DNA of 64,000 nucleotides, taken from assembly GCA_045654245.1 (NCBI GenBank), contig JAZOMX010000009.1:93227-157226 (forward strand). Direction: 5' to 3'. The DNA is from UBA10677 sp045654245 (GTDB lineage: Bacteria > Bacillota > Clostridia > Christensenellales > Pumilibacteraceae). Of this stretch, positions 1-8,426 are shown one piece after another; position 1 is the first letter of the stretch, and every line of letters starts with the position of its first letter. Position numbers and translations under genes: made by a program. The notes beneath the pieces were generated by a model that did no database searches, was not told where the DNA came from, and worked only from the letters and a program-made list of their open reading frames with translations.

Positions 1-897
1 GTGCGGAGCGTTGTAATTAGTATTATTTTCAATAGACTCGTTGTATGCGATAAAATTGTTTTGTTGAGATGGGGTGCTGTCGTTTGGTAAAGCAATTTCT
101 TTATCGCTAGATTCGTTTTGTATGGAAAACTCGTAGGCGTTGCTATCGGGCAACTTATTATCGTCTTCGTGCTCATTTTCTTCGAACGTGCTAGCGATAT
201 CGTAAGTTTGTTCTTGAACTTCAAACTTTTGGCTTCTGCGGTCTTCAAAAATTCTAACGCCTCCAAATTGTAGGGAAGTTGGCGTAGTGGATGAATAAGA
301 ATCCTTGGTTTCGCTTGATAAAATTTCGTCAAATAAGTCGGTTACGCTCGATTGAAGTGGGACGTCGTTTAATTCGGGATGTATTGATTGAGCGAATTCG
401 TTTTCCACAGCTATACTTTCTTTTTCGATAGGTGTAACTTCTTCGTCGAAATTTGATTGTGGGGGAGTTGTGACTACTTCTTCGACGTCGTTTTCAGCGT
501 TAAAAACCTCTTCGTTTTCTTCTTTTTCAGTTGCGGGGTGGTCAATAGAGTTTAAATCATAGTCGCGCTCTGAAATTAGTTGGTCGATAATTGTACGAGA
601 AAATTCGTATTCGTCTTGATATTGAACGAATACTTGTCTTCCCATTTCGGTTAAGGTGTAATATTTTCTGCGTCCACCGTTGGTTTGCTCTCCCCAGTAA
701 GCGGTAATAAAACCTTGATTTTCTAGGCGTTTTAAGCAACTGTATAGGGTGGGTTGTTTAAGTATGTACTGACCGTGGCTTTTTTCTTCAATCTCTTTGA
801 TTATGTCGTAACCGTACCTATCGCCCTCGTAAAGAGATTTGAGAATAATGGTATTAATGTTTCCGCGAATTAAATCGCTATTTATTGTTTTGGACAT
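1..897 (-). CDS. PadR-family transcriptional regulator, C-terminus cut by window edge
   Basis: The frame is open from an ATG at 895-897 to base 1, so 299 codons are present and the 3' end is missing. The first ~95 residues form a PadR winged helix: GDRYGYDIIKEIEE, then the recognition segment PTLYSCLKRLENQG and the wing GGRRKYYTLTEMG. PadR proteins are usually dimeric repressors, often of transporters or stress genes. The remaining ~200 residues are acidic and polar (Glu, Asp, Ser, Asn, Thr rich) and match no domain I recognise. A GAGGA ribosome site lies 7 bases before the ATG. The target is unknown; the divergent protease gene is one possibility. Confidence 0.85.
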   Translation of the reverse strand, partial: MSKTINSDLIRGNINTIILKSLYEGDRYGYDIIKEIEEKSHGQYILKQPTLYSCLKRLENQGFITAYWGEQTNGGRRKYYTLTEMGRQVFVQYQDEYEFSRTIIDQLISERDYDLNSIDHPATEKEENEEVFNAENDVEEVVTTPPQSNFDEEVTPIEKESIAVENEFAQSIHPELNDVPLQSSVTDLFDEILSSETKDSYSSTTPTSLQFGGVRIFEDRRSQKFEVQEQTYDIASTFEENEHEDDNKLPDSNAYEFSIQNESSDKEIALPNDSTPSQQNNFIAYNESIENNTNYNAPH

Positions 898-925
898 AAC
901 AGTTCCTCGCAATTTAGTTTCCTAT

Positions 926-954
926 ATTTTACACCATAAGGGCATAATTGTCAA
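926..954 (-). promoter_or_regulatory. Sigma-A type promoter of the PadR gene
   Basis: Read on the minus strand: TTGACA (949-954), a 17-base spacer, then TAAAAT (926-931). This is near consensus, about 30 bases upstream of the PadR start codon. Confidence 0.75.
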
Positions 955-1008
955 ACGAATACTGTTATACGCATAGTAATCTTTTTATAATATTATTACA
1001 AATCTTGG

Positions 1009-1037
1009 TTGATTTTTTGGTTACAATAATGTATAAT
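1009..1037 (+). promoter_or_regulatory. Promoter predicting a (near-)leaderless YgjP-like mRNA
   Basis: TTGATT (1009-1014), a 17-base spacer, then TATAAT (1032-1037). The expected start point, about 7 bases downstream, is near base 1044, only ~3 bases before the ATG at 1047. No Shine-Dalgarno sequence precedes that ATG. Confidence 0.55.
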
Positions 1038-1046
1038 ATTTGTAGT

Positions 1047-1640
1047 ATGATGAAGTTTTCTTACAATATTACATATTCGCGTCGAAAAACGCTTCAAATT
1101 CTGGTTAAAAATGCTTTTGTTGAAGTTCGTGCGCCTTTTAAGTGTGATAGGGCGTTAATTGAAAAGTTTTTAATGGAAAAGCAAGATTGGGTTCTTTCGG
1201 CGATTAAGAAACAAAAACGAAATATGGAAAAGGCTATGAGTGTCGATTCTTTTTCTGAAGTTGTGTTGTTTGGGCAAATTGTAAAGTTTTCATCTGTTTT
1301 TGAAAAAGAAACGCTTGTTGGTAATGCTATTGCCTGGATTGAAGGCGCGTTTTGGGAATATGTAAACGCTTATGCTTATAATGTAAAATCTCTAGCGTTT
1401 AGTAACGCTAAGACCTTGTGGGGGTCGTGTAGTCCAAATAATGGAATAAGATTAAATAGGAAACTTATTTCGTTGCCTAAAGAGGTGGTTTTGTACGTCA
1501 TTATTCACGAACTTTCTCACACCTTACATCACAACCATTCAAGTTTATTTTGGAACGAAGTGGCTAAAAAGTGTCCAAACTTTAAATATTTGAGAAAATG
1601 TCTTAAAGAAAATTCTTGGGTTTTGGAGAACGGTATATGA
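1047..1640 (+). CDS. YgjP/SprT-like zinc metalloprotease (DUF45, M48-like)
   Basis: A 197-residue predicted cytoplasmic metallopeptidase of the YgjP family. The zinc site is VIIHELSHTLHHNHSSLFW near residue 154, that is HExxH followed by the family's third His (HNHS) and FW. Upstream is the family motif TLWGSCSPNNGIRLNRKL. The frame stays open further upstream to 948, but that extension is hydrophobic and overlaps the promoter. Homologues begin near MKFSYNI, so I place the start at the tandem ATGs at 1047/1050. The stop overlaps the start of the next gene (ATGA), so the two are translationally coupled. The substrate is unknown. Confidence 0.85.
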   Translation: MMKFSYNITYSRRKTLQILVKNAFVEVRAPFKCDRALIEKFLMEKQDWVLSAIKKQKRNMEKAMSVDSFSEVVLFGQIVKFSSVFEKETLVGNAIAWIEGAFWEYVNAYAYNVKSLAFSNAKTLWGSCSPNNGIRLNRKLISLPKEVVLYVIIHELSHTLHHNHSSLFWNEVAKKCPNFKYLRKCLKENSWVLENGI

Positions 1641-2968
1641 TTAGAAGAATTTTCAAAATTCTCATATCGTTAATCTTTTCGATAGTTTGCTTGTGTTCGT
1701 TTGCGTGTGATGATGGGCGCGAATTTGTGCTTGTTAACGATTATTCTAAATATCTTTCAAGTTTGGTTGAGTATGCGTTTACAGATGGTTCGTTGAGTGG
1801 TGGGGTTGATGACGACGTTTTACCTGACGCTGGTGATGAAATCCCGATTATGGTTAAATCGCCTAGTATTGATGACTTAAATTTATTAAATGAATATATG
1901 TTTGATGACGCTACTAGTTTTTTCGGAAATCACTCGTTTGTAAGATGGAACGGAATCGTTTATTTGTTTGATGTTACGGGTAAAATGGAAGAAATTCCAC
2001 AAAAAGACGATAGTGCCTCGTCAGACATAGTACTTGTAGATACTTTATTTGACAAAATATTAGTGAAAAAAGAGGAAAAGTATGGCGTTTTGGATTTGAG
2101 TGGCAAAACTATCGTTGATATAAAATATGATTCTATTGAGATTTATGAAGATTTAATAATTTGCTTTCTAGGTGATAGGTTTGATATTTATAAGGATAAT
2201 CAACTATATAAAGAAAATATATGCGCTAATTCAATAGGTGTTATCGGCAACGGTATTATTAATATTGATGGCGAATTTATAAATATTATTGATTGGACTA
2301 CGCCAAAAATCGGAGAATATTATATTGCAGATGCGCCCGCTGATGGTATGGTTAAAGTTAGAAGTGGTGGTGGTGAATTTGGCTATTGTGCGTATCCGAG
2401 TGGAAATTTAATTATATCACCACAATATTTTATTGGGAATTCTTTTAGTGAAGGTGTGACTGTAGTACAAAATAAGAAAAATAGTTATGAGTTAGATTAT
2501 CCTAAAATAATTGATAAAGAGAATAATGAACTTTTTAATTCTGAAAATTTTTCTGCACTTGGAATAGCGCCGGAAAACGTTCGTATTTATTCTAGCAACG
2601 AAAAATTTTTGTTATATTCGACTCGAAAAAATAACGTTTATTATTATGGAGTAATTGATTTAAGAGACAAAAATGCCGTAGAGCGTTTTCCGATTGACTT
2701 TATTCCTAAAGATATGCGTGTTCAAAATGGATTTTTGATTGAGGAAGGTTCGAGTACTCTTTACGACGTTGATGCGAAATCTTTCGTACAACACGAGTAT
2801 CAAGAAATTACTGCTTTTGACAAATATTTTATTGCAAAAGGCCCGAGCGGATACGATTTGCTGGATAATACGCTTTCTGTTTTGATTACTGATTGTGAAT
2901 TAATTGATTTCTACGCAAACGTTATTAGAATCAAAATTGCTAATAAATTCGCATATTACACGATTTAA
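1637..2968 (+). CDS. WG-repeat protein with signal peptide, probable lipoprotein
   Basis: 443 residues. The start is the ATG at 1637, which has GGAGAA six bases upstream; the frame also opens at 1616, without a site. The N-terminus has positive residues, a hydrophobic stretch (IFKILISLIFSIVCLCSF) and then AC-DDG, a plausible but non-canonical lipobox. The mature part carries several degenerate WG-type beta repeats, e.g. EEKYGVLDLSGKTIVDIKYD near 140-165 and GEFGYCAYPSGNLIISPQY near 240. WG repeats form beta-propeller-like surfaces in exported proteins of unclear role. It overlaps the protease gene by 4 bases, so the two are probably co-made. Confidence 0.75.
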   Translation: MIRRIFKILISLIFSIVCLCSFACDDGREFVLVNDYSKYLSSLVEYAFTDGSLSGGVDDDVLPDAGDEIPIMVKSPSIDDLNLLNEYMFDDATSFFGNHSFVRWNGIVYLFDVTGKMEEIPQKDDSASSDIVLVDTLFDKILVKKEEKYGVLDLSGKTIVDIKYDSIEIYEDLIICFLGDRFDIYKDNQLYKENICANSIGVIGNGIINIDGEFINIIDWTTPKIGEYYIADAPADGMVKVRSGGGEFGYCAYPSGNLIISPQYFIGNSFSEGVTVVQNKKNSYELDYPKIIDKENNELFNSENFSALGIAPENVRIYSSNEKFLLYSTRKNNVYYYGVIDLRDKNAVERFPIDFIPKDMRVQNGFLIEEGSSTLYDVDAKSFVQHEYQEITAFDKYFIAKGPSGYDLLDNTLSVLITDCELIDFYANVIRIKIANKFAYYTI

Positions 2969-2995
2969 TTTGACACGATTTATAGATAAAATTAC

Positions 2996-3022
2996 AAAAA
3001 ACACGGTAAAACCGTGTTTTTT
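2996..3022. terminator. Bidirectional intrinsic terminator
   Basis: AAAAACACGGT, loop AAA, ACCGTGTTTTTT. Both strands end in a T-run, so it can serve the WG-repeat gene (plus) and the recombinase gene (minus). Confidence 0.85.
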
Positions 3023-3030
3023 CTTGTGAA

Positions 3031-4098
3031 TTAGTCTTTATCTCGTAATTTTATGCTTTGGGAGGCATTTCTTCGAATTTCATCGCTTATTGCTGCGTAA
3101 TGTCTTTTTGTAACATTTACATCTTTGTGCCCTAAAACATCGGCAACGACGTAGATGTCTTGCGTCTGACGATAAAGCATAGTGCCAAAAGAACTACGAA
3201 GTTTATGTGGCGTGATTTTTTTTAGCGGAGCGACGATGGAGGTGTATTTTTCGACCAACAGCTGAACGGCTCTAACGGTAATTCGTCTTCCGCGTAAGGA
3301 TAAAAATAAAGCGTTATTATCGGTAATCCTTTGTGCAAAATCAGTGTTTTCGGCAATTTCATTATCAAGCCAAGTTAAATAATTTTCAAGCGCACTTTCG
3401 ACTTCGTCAGAAAAATAAAGAACAGTTTTTGCACCACCTTTTCGGGTAACGCTTATTGCTAGGTTGGATAAATCTACGTCTGATTTGTCTAATCCCACGC
3501 ATTCGCTAATACGAATTCCGGTGCCAAGAAATAACGTTAGTATGGCAACGTCGCGCAATTTGGTTTTTTCTTGAAATGCTTTTTGTCTATGGGTCAGAGC
3601 AGTACCTGTTTCGGCAACGTCTAAAAGGTTGGCGATTTCATTGGTGTCTAAAAAGCGTATTGGTGTTTCGTGGGCCTTTGGTGTTTCGATTTTTTGGGTA
3701 ATATTTTCAGGAGAGTAATCTCGCTTGTATAAAAACTTGAAAAATGAGCGCAAAGAGGCTAGTTTGCGTTGTTTTGACGAATTTCCACATTTGTAAACTT
3801 TTCCGTTCGAATTGTAAGCGCTAATATACTCCAAAAAAAGTTCAATATCATACGGTTTTATGATGTTTATGTCAGACATAGTAATTTCGCGCACTGAATT
3901 TTTGTCGAAAAACTTATTTTTTATCAAATATTCGAAAAAAATGCGCAAATCACTAACGTAACCTAGTCTAGTTAATGGTGTAGTGCGTAATTGTATTGAA
4001 ACTATAAATTCACTAACAAATTCGGGTAATTCTTTGCAAATTTCCCTAATTTTATTGATATTTTCGAGATTTCGATTGTCGTAATAAACTTTTCCCAT
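3031..4098 (-). CDS. Tyrosine recombinase, XerC/XerD-like
   Basis: 355 residues, some 50 longer than typical XerC/D (~300). The N-terminal ~145 residues are a SAM-like core-binding domain. The catalytic domain has Arg196 (LGTGIRISEC), Lys220 (TRKGGAKT), HKLR with His298 and Arg301, GHKD with His324, and the nucleophile Tyr334 (TKRHYAAIS), so the active set is complete. It stands alone, with no excisionase, att repeats or phage genes around it. A chromosomal Xer-type role is therefore as likely as an integrase role. The mRNA may be leaderless (see the promoter entry). Confidence 0.85.
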   Translation of the reverse strand: MGKVYYDNRNLENINKIREICKELPEFVSEFIVSIQLRTTPLTRLGYVSDLRIFFEYLIKNKFFDKNSVREITMSDINIIKPYDIELFLEYISAYNSNGKVYKCGNSSKQRKLASLRSFFKFLYKRDYSPENITQKIETPKAHETPIRFLDTNEIANLLDVAETGTALTHRQKAFQEKTKLRDVAILTLFLGTGIRISECVGLDKSDVDLSNLAISVTRKGGAKTVLYFSDEVESALENYLTWLDNEIAENTDFAQRITDNNALFLSLRGRRITVRAVQLLVEKYTSIVAPLKKITPHKLRSSFGTMLYRQTQDIYVVADVLGHKDVNVTKRHYAAISDEIRRNASQSIKLRDKD

Positions 4099-4104
4099 AA
4101 TTAT

Positions 4105-4133
4105 ATTATAGCAAACTGCTGTAAAAAAAGCAA
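4105..4133 (-). promoter_or_regulatory. Promoter of the recombinase gene, predicts a leaderless mRNA
   Basis: On the minus strand: TTGCTT (4128-4133), exactly 17 bases, then TATAAT (4105-4110). Only six bases separate TATAAT from the ATG, so the predicted +1 falls on the A of the start codon at 4098. No ribosome site fits in between. Confidence 0.65.
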
Positions 4134-4423
4134 TAGTTTTTTGCGAAGAGATATGTTACTGTAAAAATCATTTTATAAATCGCTGAAATAAATGTTATGC
4201 TCGGAATGGACAGCGAATTAAAATTTGTAAAATAATAACATTATAGATAAAGTAAAATCGTAAATGGTATAAATTTACTTAGTTGACGATAAAGTGCACA
4301 ATAATAAGGCATGTATCATTTCACATAAGTGTGCTTTTGCGAAGTAATTAAATAGCCGTAGCGTAATTTTTTTTCACGGCTATTGTCTTCTACTCTTTTC
4401 GAAAGAATAAGTATGAGAGTCAA
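4134..4423. other. Intergenic region without a gene, one hairpin
   Basis: No convincing ORF or RNA gene is seen in this AT-rich gap. A perfect 9-bp inverted repeat (AATAGCCGT at 4351-4359, ACGGCTATT at 4376-4384) encloses a loop with a T8 run. It lies downstream of the ynbB-like gene on the minus strand but is followed by only a weak T-run, so it is at best a poor terminator for the miaB-ynbB operon. Confidence 0.5.
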
Positions 4424-5638
4424 TTATAGTTTATTTACAATCTCATTTAGGACGATTTTTGCGTGTTCATAAGTGAGTGAACCTTGAAAGTATGCGATAT
4501 AAGGTTCTTTTATTGGTGCATCAGCGCTCATCTCTATTGAAGAACCTTGAACGAAAGCGCCTGCAGCCATAATTACTTGGTGCTTATACCCTGGCATATC
4601 CCACGGTTCTGGCAAAACGTGGCTATCTACTGGTGAAAAGGTTTGTATCGTTTGGCAAAATGTAATTAGTTCTTCTTTCGTGTTGAATTTTATAGAGGTT
4701 ATTATGTCGTTTTGCTTTTCGGTTATCTTTGGAATCGTTTGATATCCGATATCCGAAAGAACGCAACTGAATAACATTGATGCTTTCAGCGCTTGTGCTA
4801 CGACGTGTGGGGCAATAAAAAATCCTTGATAGAAATATTGATATCCGTAAGCGTAAGAGCCAACCTCCCTCCCTATTCCTGGGGCGGTTAATCTGCCTGC
4901 GATTTTTTCCACGAGGTCTCGTTTTCCTGCAATATAACCTCCTGTTGGGGCAATTCCACCGCCCGGATTTTTGATAAGCGAGCCGATAATTATATCTGCG
5001 CCGACGGAAGTTGGTTCTTTTACGTCGGTAAATTCGCCGTAACAATTATCAACGACGATTGGTGAGGACGATATTTCTTTAATTTTTGTTACAATCTCCT
5101 CTATTTCGCCTATCGATAATGCGCTACGCCAACTATATCCGCGAGAACGCTGGATGAATATTACGGCAGGATTAAGTAGTTTTATTGCGTCTAGTGCGTT
5201 TTTTTCATCAATCTTTCCGTCGCTGTTTAGTTCGATTTTGGAAAATTTGATACCAAATTCTTTAAGCGAGCCTATTCCGTCACCAGAGACTACATCCAAA
5301 AGTGTGTCGTAAGGATTTCCAGTTATCGAAAGAAGTGTATCGTTTGGGCGTAAAAGGCCAAAAAGCGCCGTGCTGATTGCGTGTGTTCCATTTGCAATTA
5401 GTGGCGACACGATTGCGCTTTCTGCGTCAAAAGTTTGTGCAAATAAATTGCACAGGGTATCTCTACCGATATCATCATACCCGTAGCCGTTTGTACCTGA
5501 AAAATGACGGAGCGCAATTCTGTTATTTTTAAAACTGTCTAAAACTTTTTTCTGATTATAAAGCGCTGTTTCATCTATTTTAGCAAAGACATCCTTTAGT
5601 TTTTCCTCGGCGGAAAGTATAAGATTGCTTATTTCCAT
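4424..5638 (-). CDS. ynbB: PLP-dependent C-S lyase family protein (YnbB / methionine gamma-lyase family)
   Basis: 404 residues, full length for the family sometimes annotated 'aluminium resistance protein'. These are fold-type I PLP enzymes related to cystathionine and methionine lyases; the physiological substrate is not settled. Visible features are RHFSGTNGYGYDDIGRDTL near the N-terminus, the cofactor-binding part SPLIANGTHAISTALFG, VVDNCYGEF with the ring-contacting Asp, and the Schiff-base Lys in SLIKNPGGGIAPTGGY. GAGGAA precedes the ATG. It is the last gene of the miaB-mutS-mutL-miaA operon, 2 bases after miaA. In many Firmicutes hfq lies between miaA and this gene; here it does not. 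Confidence 0.85.
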   Translation of the reverse strand: MEISNLILSAEEKLKDVFAKIDETALYNQKKVLDSFKNNRIALRHFSGTNGYGYDDIGRDTLCNLFAQTFDAESAIVSPLIANGTHAISTALFGLLRPNDTLLSITGNPYDTLLDVVSGDGIGSLKEFGIKFSKIELNSDGKIDEKNALDAIKLLNPAVIFIQRSRGYSWRSALSIGEIEEIVTKIKEISSSPIVVDNCYGEFTDVKEPTSVGADIIIGSLIKNPGGGIAPTGGYIAGKRDLVEKIAGRLTAPGIGREVGSYAYGYQYFYQGFFIAPHVVAQALKASMLFSCVLSDIGYQTIPKITEKQNDIITSIKFNTKEELITFCQTIQTFSPVDSHVLPEPWDMPGYKHQVIMAAGAFVQGSSIEMSADAPIKEPYIAYFQGSLTYEHAKIVLNEIVNKL

Positions 5639-5640
5639 TG

Positions 5641-6570
5641 TTATTCCTCTGATAAAAATTCTTGTATTTTAGTAAGTGCATTTTCTTTTTCGTTGGGTTG
5701 TAGCCATAATTTTTCGCCTTTTATTCCTCTGAAAAAAGTTAGTTGCCTTTTTGCGTAATTTCTAGTGAGTTTTTTAATTTCTTCAATCATAATTTCAAGC
5801 GAAGGATATTTCCCGTCGATATATTCGTAGATTTGTTTGTACCCTATCGCTTGCATACTTTGAAAGTTTTTGTACTCAATCAGCGCTAATGCTTCTTCGT
5901 AAAGTCCGTCGCTGAACATTTGGTCAACGCGTTTATTGATTGCGCTATACAAATCTGCTCTAGGTGCATCTAAAACTAAAAAAAGATAGTCGTATTTGCA
6001 GTCTGACGTGGTAACGATTTGACTTTTGGGTTTTCCTGTAACCTCAAAAATTTCAATTGCTCTAATTATTCGTTTTGTGTCATTGATTGAAATTTTTTCT
6101 GCTGAAATTGGGTCTATTTCTCTTAAATGGTTGTAAATATATTCATTTCCATTTTGGGATAGTATATTTTTCCATTTTTCGCGCACGGTTTCAGATTTGT
6201 CTGTGTCTGAAAAATTCATACCATTGATGAGCGCGTTTATATATAGGCCAGTTCCTCCCGCTATTATTGGGAGTTTGCCAAGAGAAAGTATTTCGCTTAT
6301 TTTGTTTTCGCAATCGAGTAAAAACGCTCCCGCAGAATACCTATCTTCGAGAGAAACGATATCTATTAAGTGGTGAGTTATTCCCTGCATTTCGTTGGGG
6401 GTAACTTTTCCAGTGCCGATATCTAATCCTTTATATATTTGCATTGAATCTGCGCTTATAATTTCGCCGTTGAATTTTTTTGCACACTCAATTGCGAAAG
6501 CGGATTTTCCTATTGCGGTTGGACCACCGATAATGATTATTTTGTTTTTTATACTATGCGTTTGAACCAT
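5641..6570 (-). CDS. miaA: tRNA dimethylallyltransferase MiaA
   Basis: 309 residues. It transfers a dimethylallyl group to N6 of A37 in tRNAs reading UNN codons, the substrate that MiaB then methylthiolates; miaB heads the same operon. The P-loop is GGPTAIGKS near the N-terminus, followed by ISADSMQIYKGLDIGTGK and GGTGLYINAL, with the tRNA-contacting part IGYKQIYEYIDG towards the C-terminus. The frame is open to 6624, but homologues begin just before the P-loop, so I take the ATG at 6568-6570 (MVQTHSIKNK). That start overlaps the end of mutL by 22 bases; no strong ribosome site is visible, suggesting coupling. Confidence 0.93.
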   Translation of the reverse strand: MVQTHSIKNKIIIIGGPTAIGKSAFAIECAKKFNGEIISADSMQIYKGLDIGTGKVTPNEMQGITHHLIDIVSLEDRYSAGAFLLDCENKISEILSLGKLPIIAGGTGLYINALINGMNFSDTDKSETVREKWKNILSQNGNEYIYNHLREIDPISAEKISINDTKRIIRAIEIFEVTGKPKSQIVTTSDCKYDYLFLVLDAPRADLYSAINKRVDQMFSDGLYEEALALIEYKNFQSMQAIGYKQIYEYIDGKYPSLEIMIEEIKKLTRNYAKRQLTFFRGIKGEKLWLQPNEKENALTKIQEFLSEE

Positions 6571-8426
6571 TTTTCGATTTCGTTTCTTGTTAGTCTTATT
6601 GAGATTGGGCGACCGTGTGGACAAAAGAGTTCGCTAGTTTCTGCAGACATCTGCTCTATTAGTGAATTTATTTCTATGTCGGATAGGTCGTCCTCGCCTT
6701 TTGTTGCTGATTTGCAAGCGTGTTGCATCAATTTTTCCTTAAACGTTTGAGGCAAAAGATTTTTTCCTGGCTCTACATCATCACGAAGAAAATCGTTTAT
6801 AAAGAGCCTAACGTTGAGTTTTGCGCAACAAAGCGGAACGGTTTTAAGTGAAAATGAATCATCGCTGTTGCTTGTGATGGTAAATCCTGCCTCTTTGAGT
6901 GCGTCCATGTTTGCAAGTAGTACGTCTTTTTCTTCGGGAGAAAGATTAAACTTGTATGGAATTAGCATGTTTTGTATTGCTACGTTGCCACTTTCGAACT
7001 CTTTTAAGTATCTATCGTAAATCAATTTTTCGTGCGCAGCGTGTTGGTCAATGAGATATACGTCGTTATCATGTTCAACAATAATGTATGTATTAAATAT
7101 TTTGCCTATAATTTTAATTACGGGTTTTACGTCAAAAGCGACTTGTTTCGCTGTAAACGGTGCAATCGTGTTAGTTTGCTCCTTGAATTTAGACGATTGG
7201 TTGGTTTGCGACGAATTAAAACTAACGACTCTTGGAACTTCGAAATCCAAAATGGAACTGTCAACTTTGCTCGGCGCATAATTTGAAGTTTGTTTTTCCT
7301 GGCTTAAATCCGTTTCTTTTGTCGAATCCAAAATAGGCGTATAAATTGTAAAACCATTTTCTTCTAGTTTGTTGCTTTCGGTAGCGTGCTTTGGTGAAAA
7401 AATATCGTCGAAATTATCTTCAATAACCTTAGAAATTGCAGTTTCTTCTTCTATATGGCTTTTTATTGTATCGGCTACGATTTTTTTAATCAGTCCCGGA
7501 ATTGCAAATTTTACTTGCAATTTATTTGGGTGTACGTTTACGTCAACTAAATCGTGTGGGATTGTCAAATAAAGTACGTAGGTCGGGTACTGTCGTGTCA
7601 TTAGGTATTTTTGGTAACAGCCGAAAATTGTGTAAGAAACGTCGTCGTTTATAACGTATCTTCCGTTTACTATAAGCGTTTGAAATGCTCTAGAATGTTT
7701 GGAGAAAGATGGTTTATTAATGTATCCGGAGAGCGAAATGTCTGACATAGTACTATTAATTTTTATCATATTTCCCAAATATTCGCTTTTATATACGGTT
7801 TTTATGGCATCTTCCATACTTTCTCCGCTAGAAGAATAAACGGTTCTATCGTTTACCGTATATAAAAATGAAATATTATAGTTTGCGAGAATAAAGCGCT
7901 CTACCATAGAGGTTATAGCATTTTCTTCACTACTTGGCTTGTTTAAGAATTTTTTTCTCGCAGGAATTCTATCGAAAAGATTTTCTACAGTAACCGAAGT
8001 GCCGAACGGAGCGCCTATTTCGCCAAAATCAATTTCAACTCCGTTGTCTATACAATATCTACTTCCTAGTTCGTCGCCTGCTCGCCTAGAAACCATAGTT
8101 GTGCGTGAAACGGATGCGATACTTGGCAGTGCTTCTCCTCTAAATCCTAACGTTGCAATTCCGTCAAGGTCCTCGATTTTATTTATTTTACTTGTTGCGT
8201 GTGGCAAGAATGCAGTTTTTATATCGGTTGACGCTATACCTTTACCGTTATCAGCAACTCTAATAAAGTCGATACCGCCGTTTTTAATTGATATTGATAT
8301 ACTAGTCGCGCCAGCATCAATACTGTTTTCAACGAGTTCTTTAACGATAGAACTTGGACGCTCAACTACTTCGCCAGCAGCAATACGATTAAATATACTC
8401 TTGTCTAGGACTTTAATTTCTGTCAT
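6549..8426 (-). CDS. mutL: DNA mismatch repair protein MutL
   Basis: 625 residues. The N-terminal GHKL ATPase has IAAGEVVERPSSIVKELVEN, DNGKGI and the GFRGEALPSI lid. The C-terminal half has the endonuclease-type motifs of E. coli-unlike MutLs: DQHAAHEKLIYD near 460-471, ACKSATKG near 570 and CPHGRP near 602. In the consensus DQHA(X)2E(X)4E the last Glu is Asp here. It nicks the daughter strand after MutS recognition. The start is the ATG at 8424-8426, with GGAGAA upstream (the frame is open to 8450). It overlaps mutS by 14 bases. Confidence 0.95.
   Translation of the reverse strand: MTEIKVLDKSIFNRIAAGEVVERPSSIVKELVENSIDAGATSISISIKNGGIDFIRVADNGKGIASTDIKTAFLPHATSKINKIEDLDGIATLGFRGEALPSIASVSRTTMVSRRAGDELGSRYCIDNGVEIDFGEIGAPFGTSVTVENLFDRIPARKKFLNKPSSEENAITSMVERFILANYNISFLYTVNDRTVYSSSGESMEDAIKTVYKSEYLGNMIKINSTMSDISLSGYINKPSFSKHSRAFQTLIVNGRYVINDDVSYTIFGCYQKYLMTRQYPTYVLYLTIPHDLVDVNVHPNKLQVKFAIPGLIKKIVADTIKSHIEEETAISKVIEDNFDDIFSPKHATESNKLEENGFTIYTPILDSTKETDLSQEKQTSNYAPSKVDSSILDFEVPRVVSFNSSQTNQSSKFKEQTNTIAPFTAKQVAFDVKPVIKIIGKIFNTYIIVEHDNDVYLIDQHAAHEKLIYDRYLKEFESGNVAIQNMLIPYKFNLSPEEKDVLLANMDALKEAGFTITSNSDDSFSLKTVPLCCAKLNVRLFINDFLRDDVEPGKNLLPQTFKEKLMQHACKSATKGEDDLSDIEINSLIEQMSAETSELFCPHGRPISIRLTRNEIEKWFKRIV

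Noticed and set aside
3031..4098. Integrase of a mobile element
   Set aside because: No flanking direct repeats, excisionase, phage or conjugation genes are seen. A stand-alone Xer-like role fits equally well.
4351..4384. Hairpin AATAGCCGT/ACGGCTATT as terminator of ynbB
   Set aside because: The stem is perfect but the loop is long and no good T-run follows on the minus strand; kept only as a note in the intergenic entry.
4623..5045. 140-codon minus ORF inside ynbB
   Set aside because: It is in another frame of a conserved PLP enzyme and its Arg-rich composition is typical of a shadow frame.
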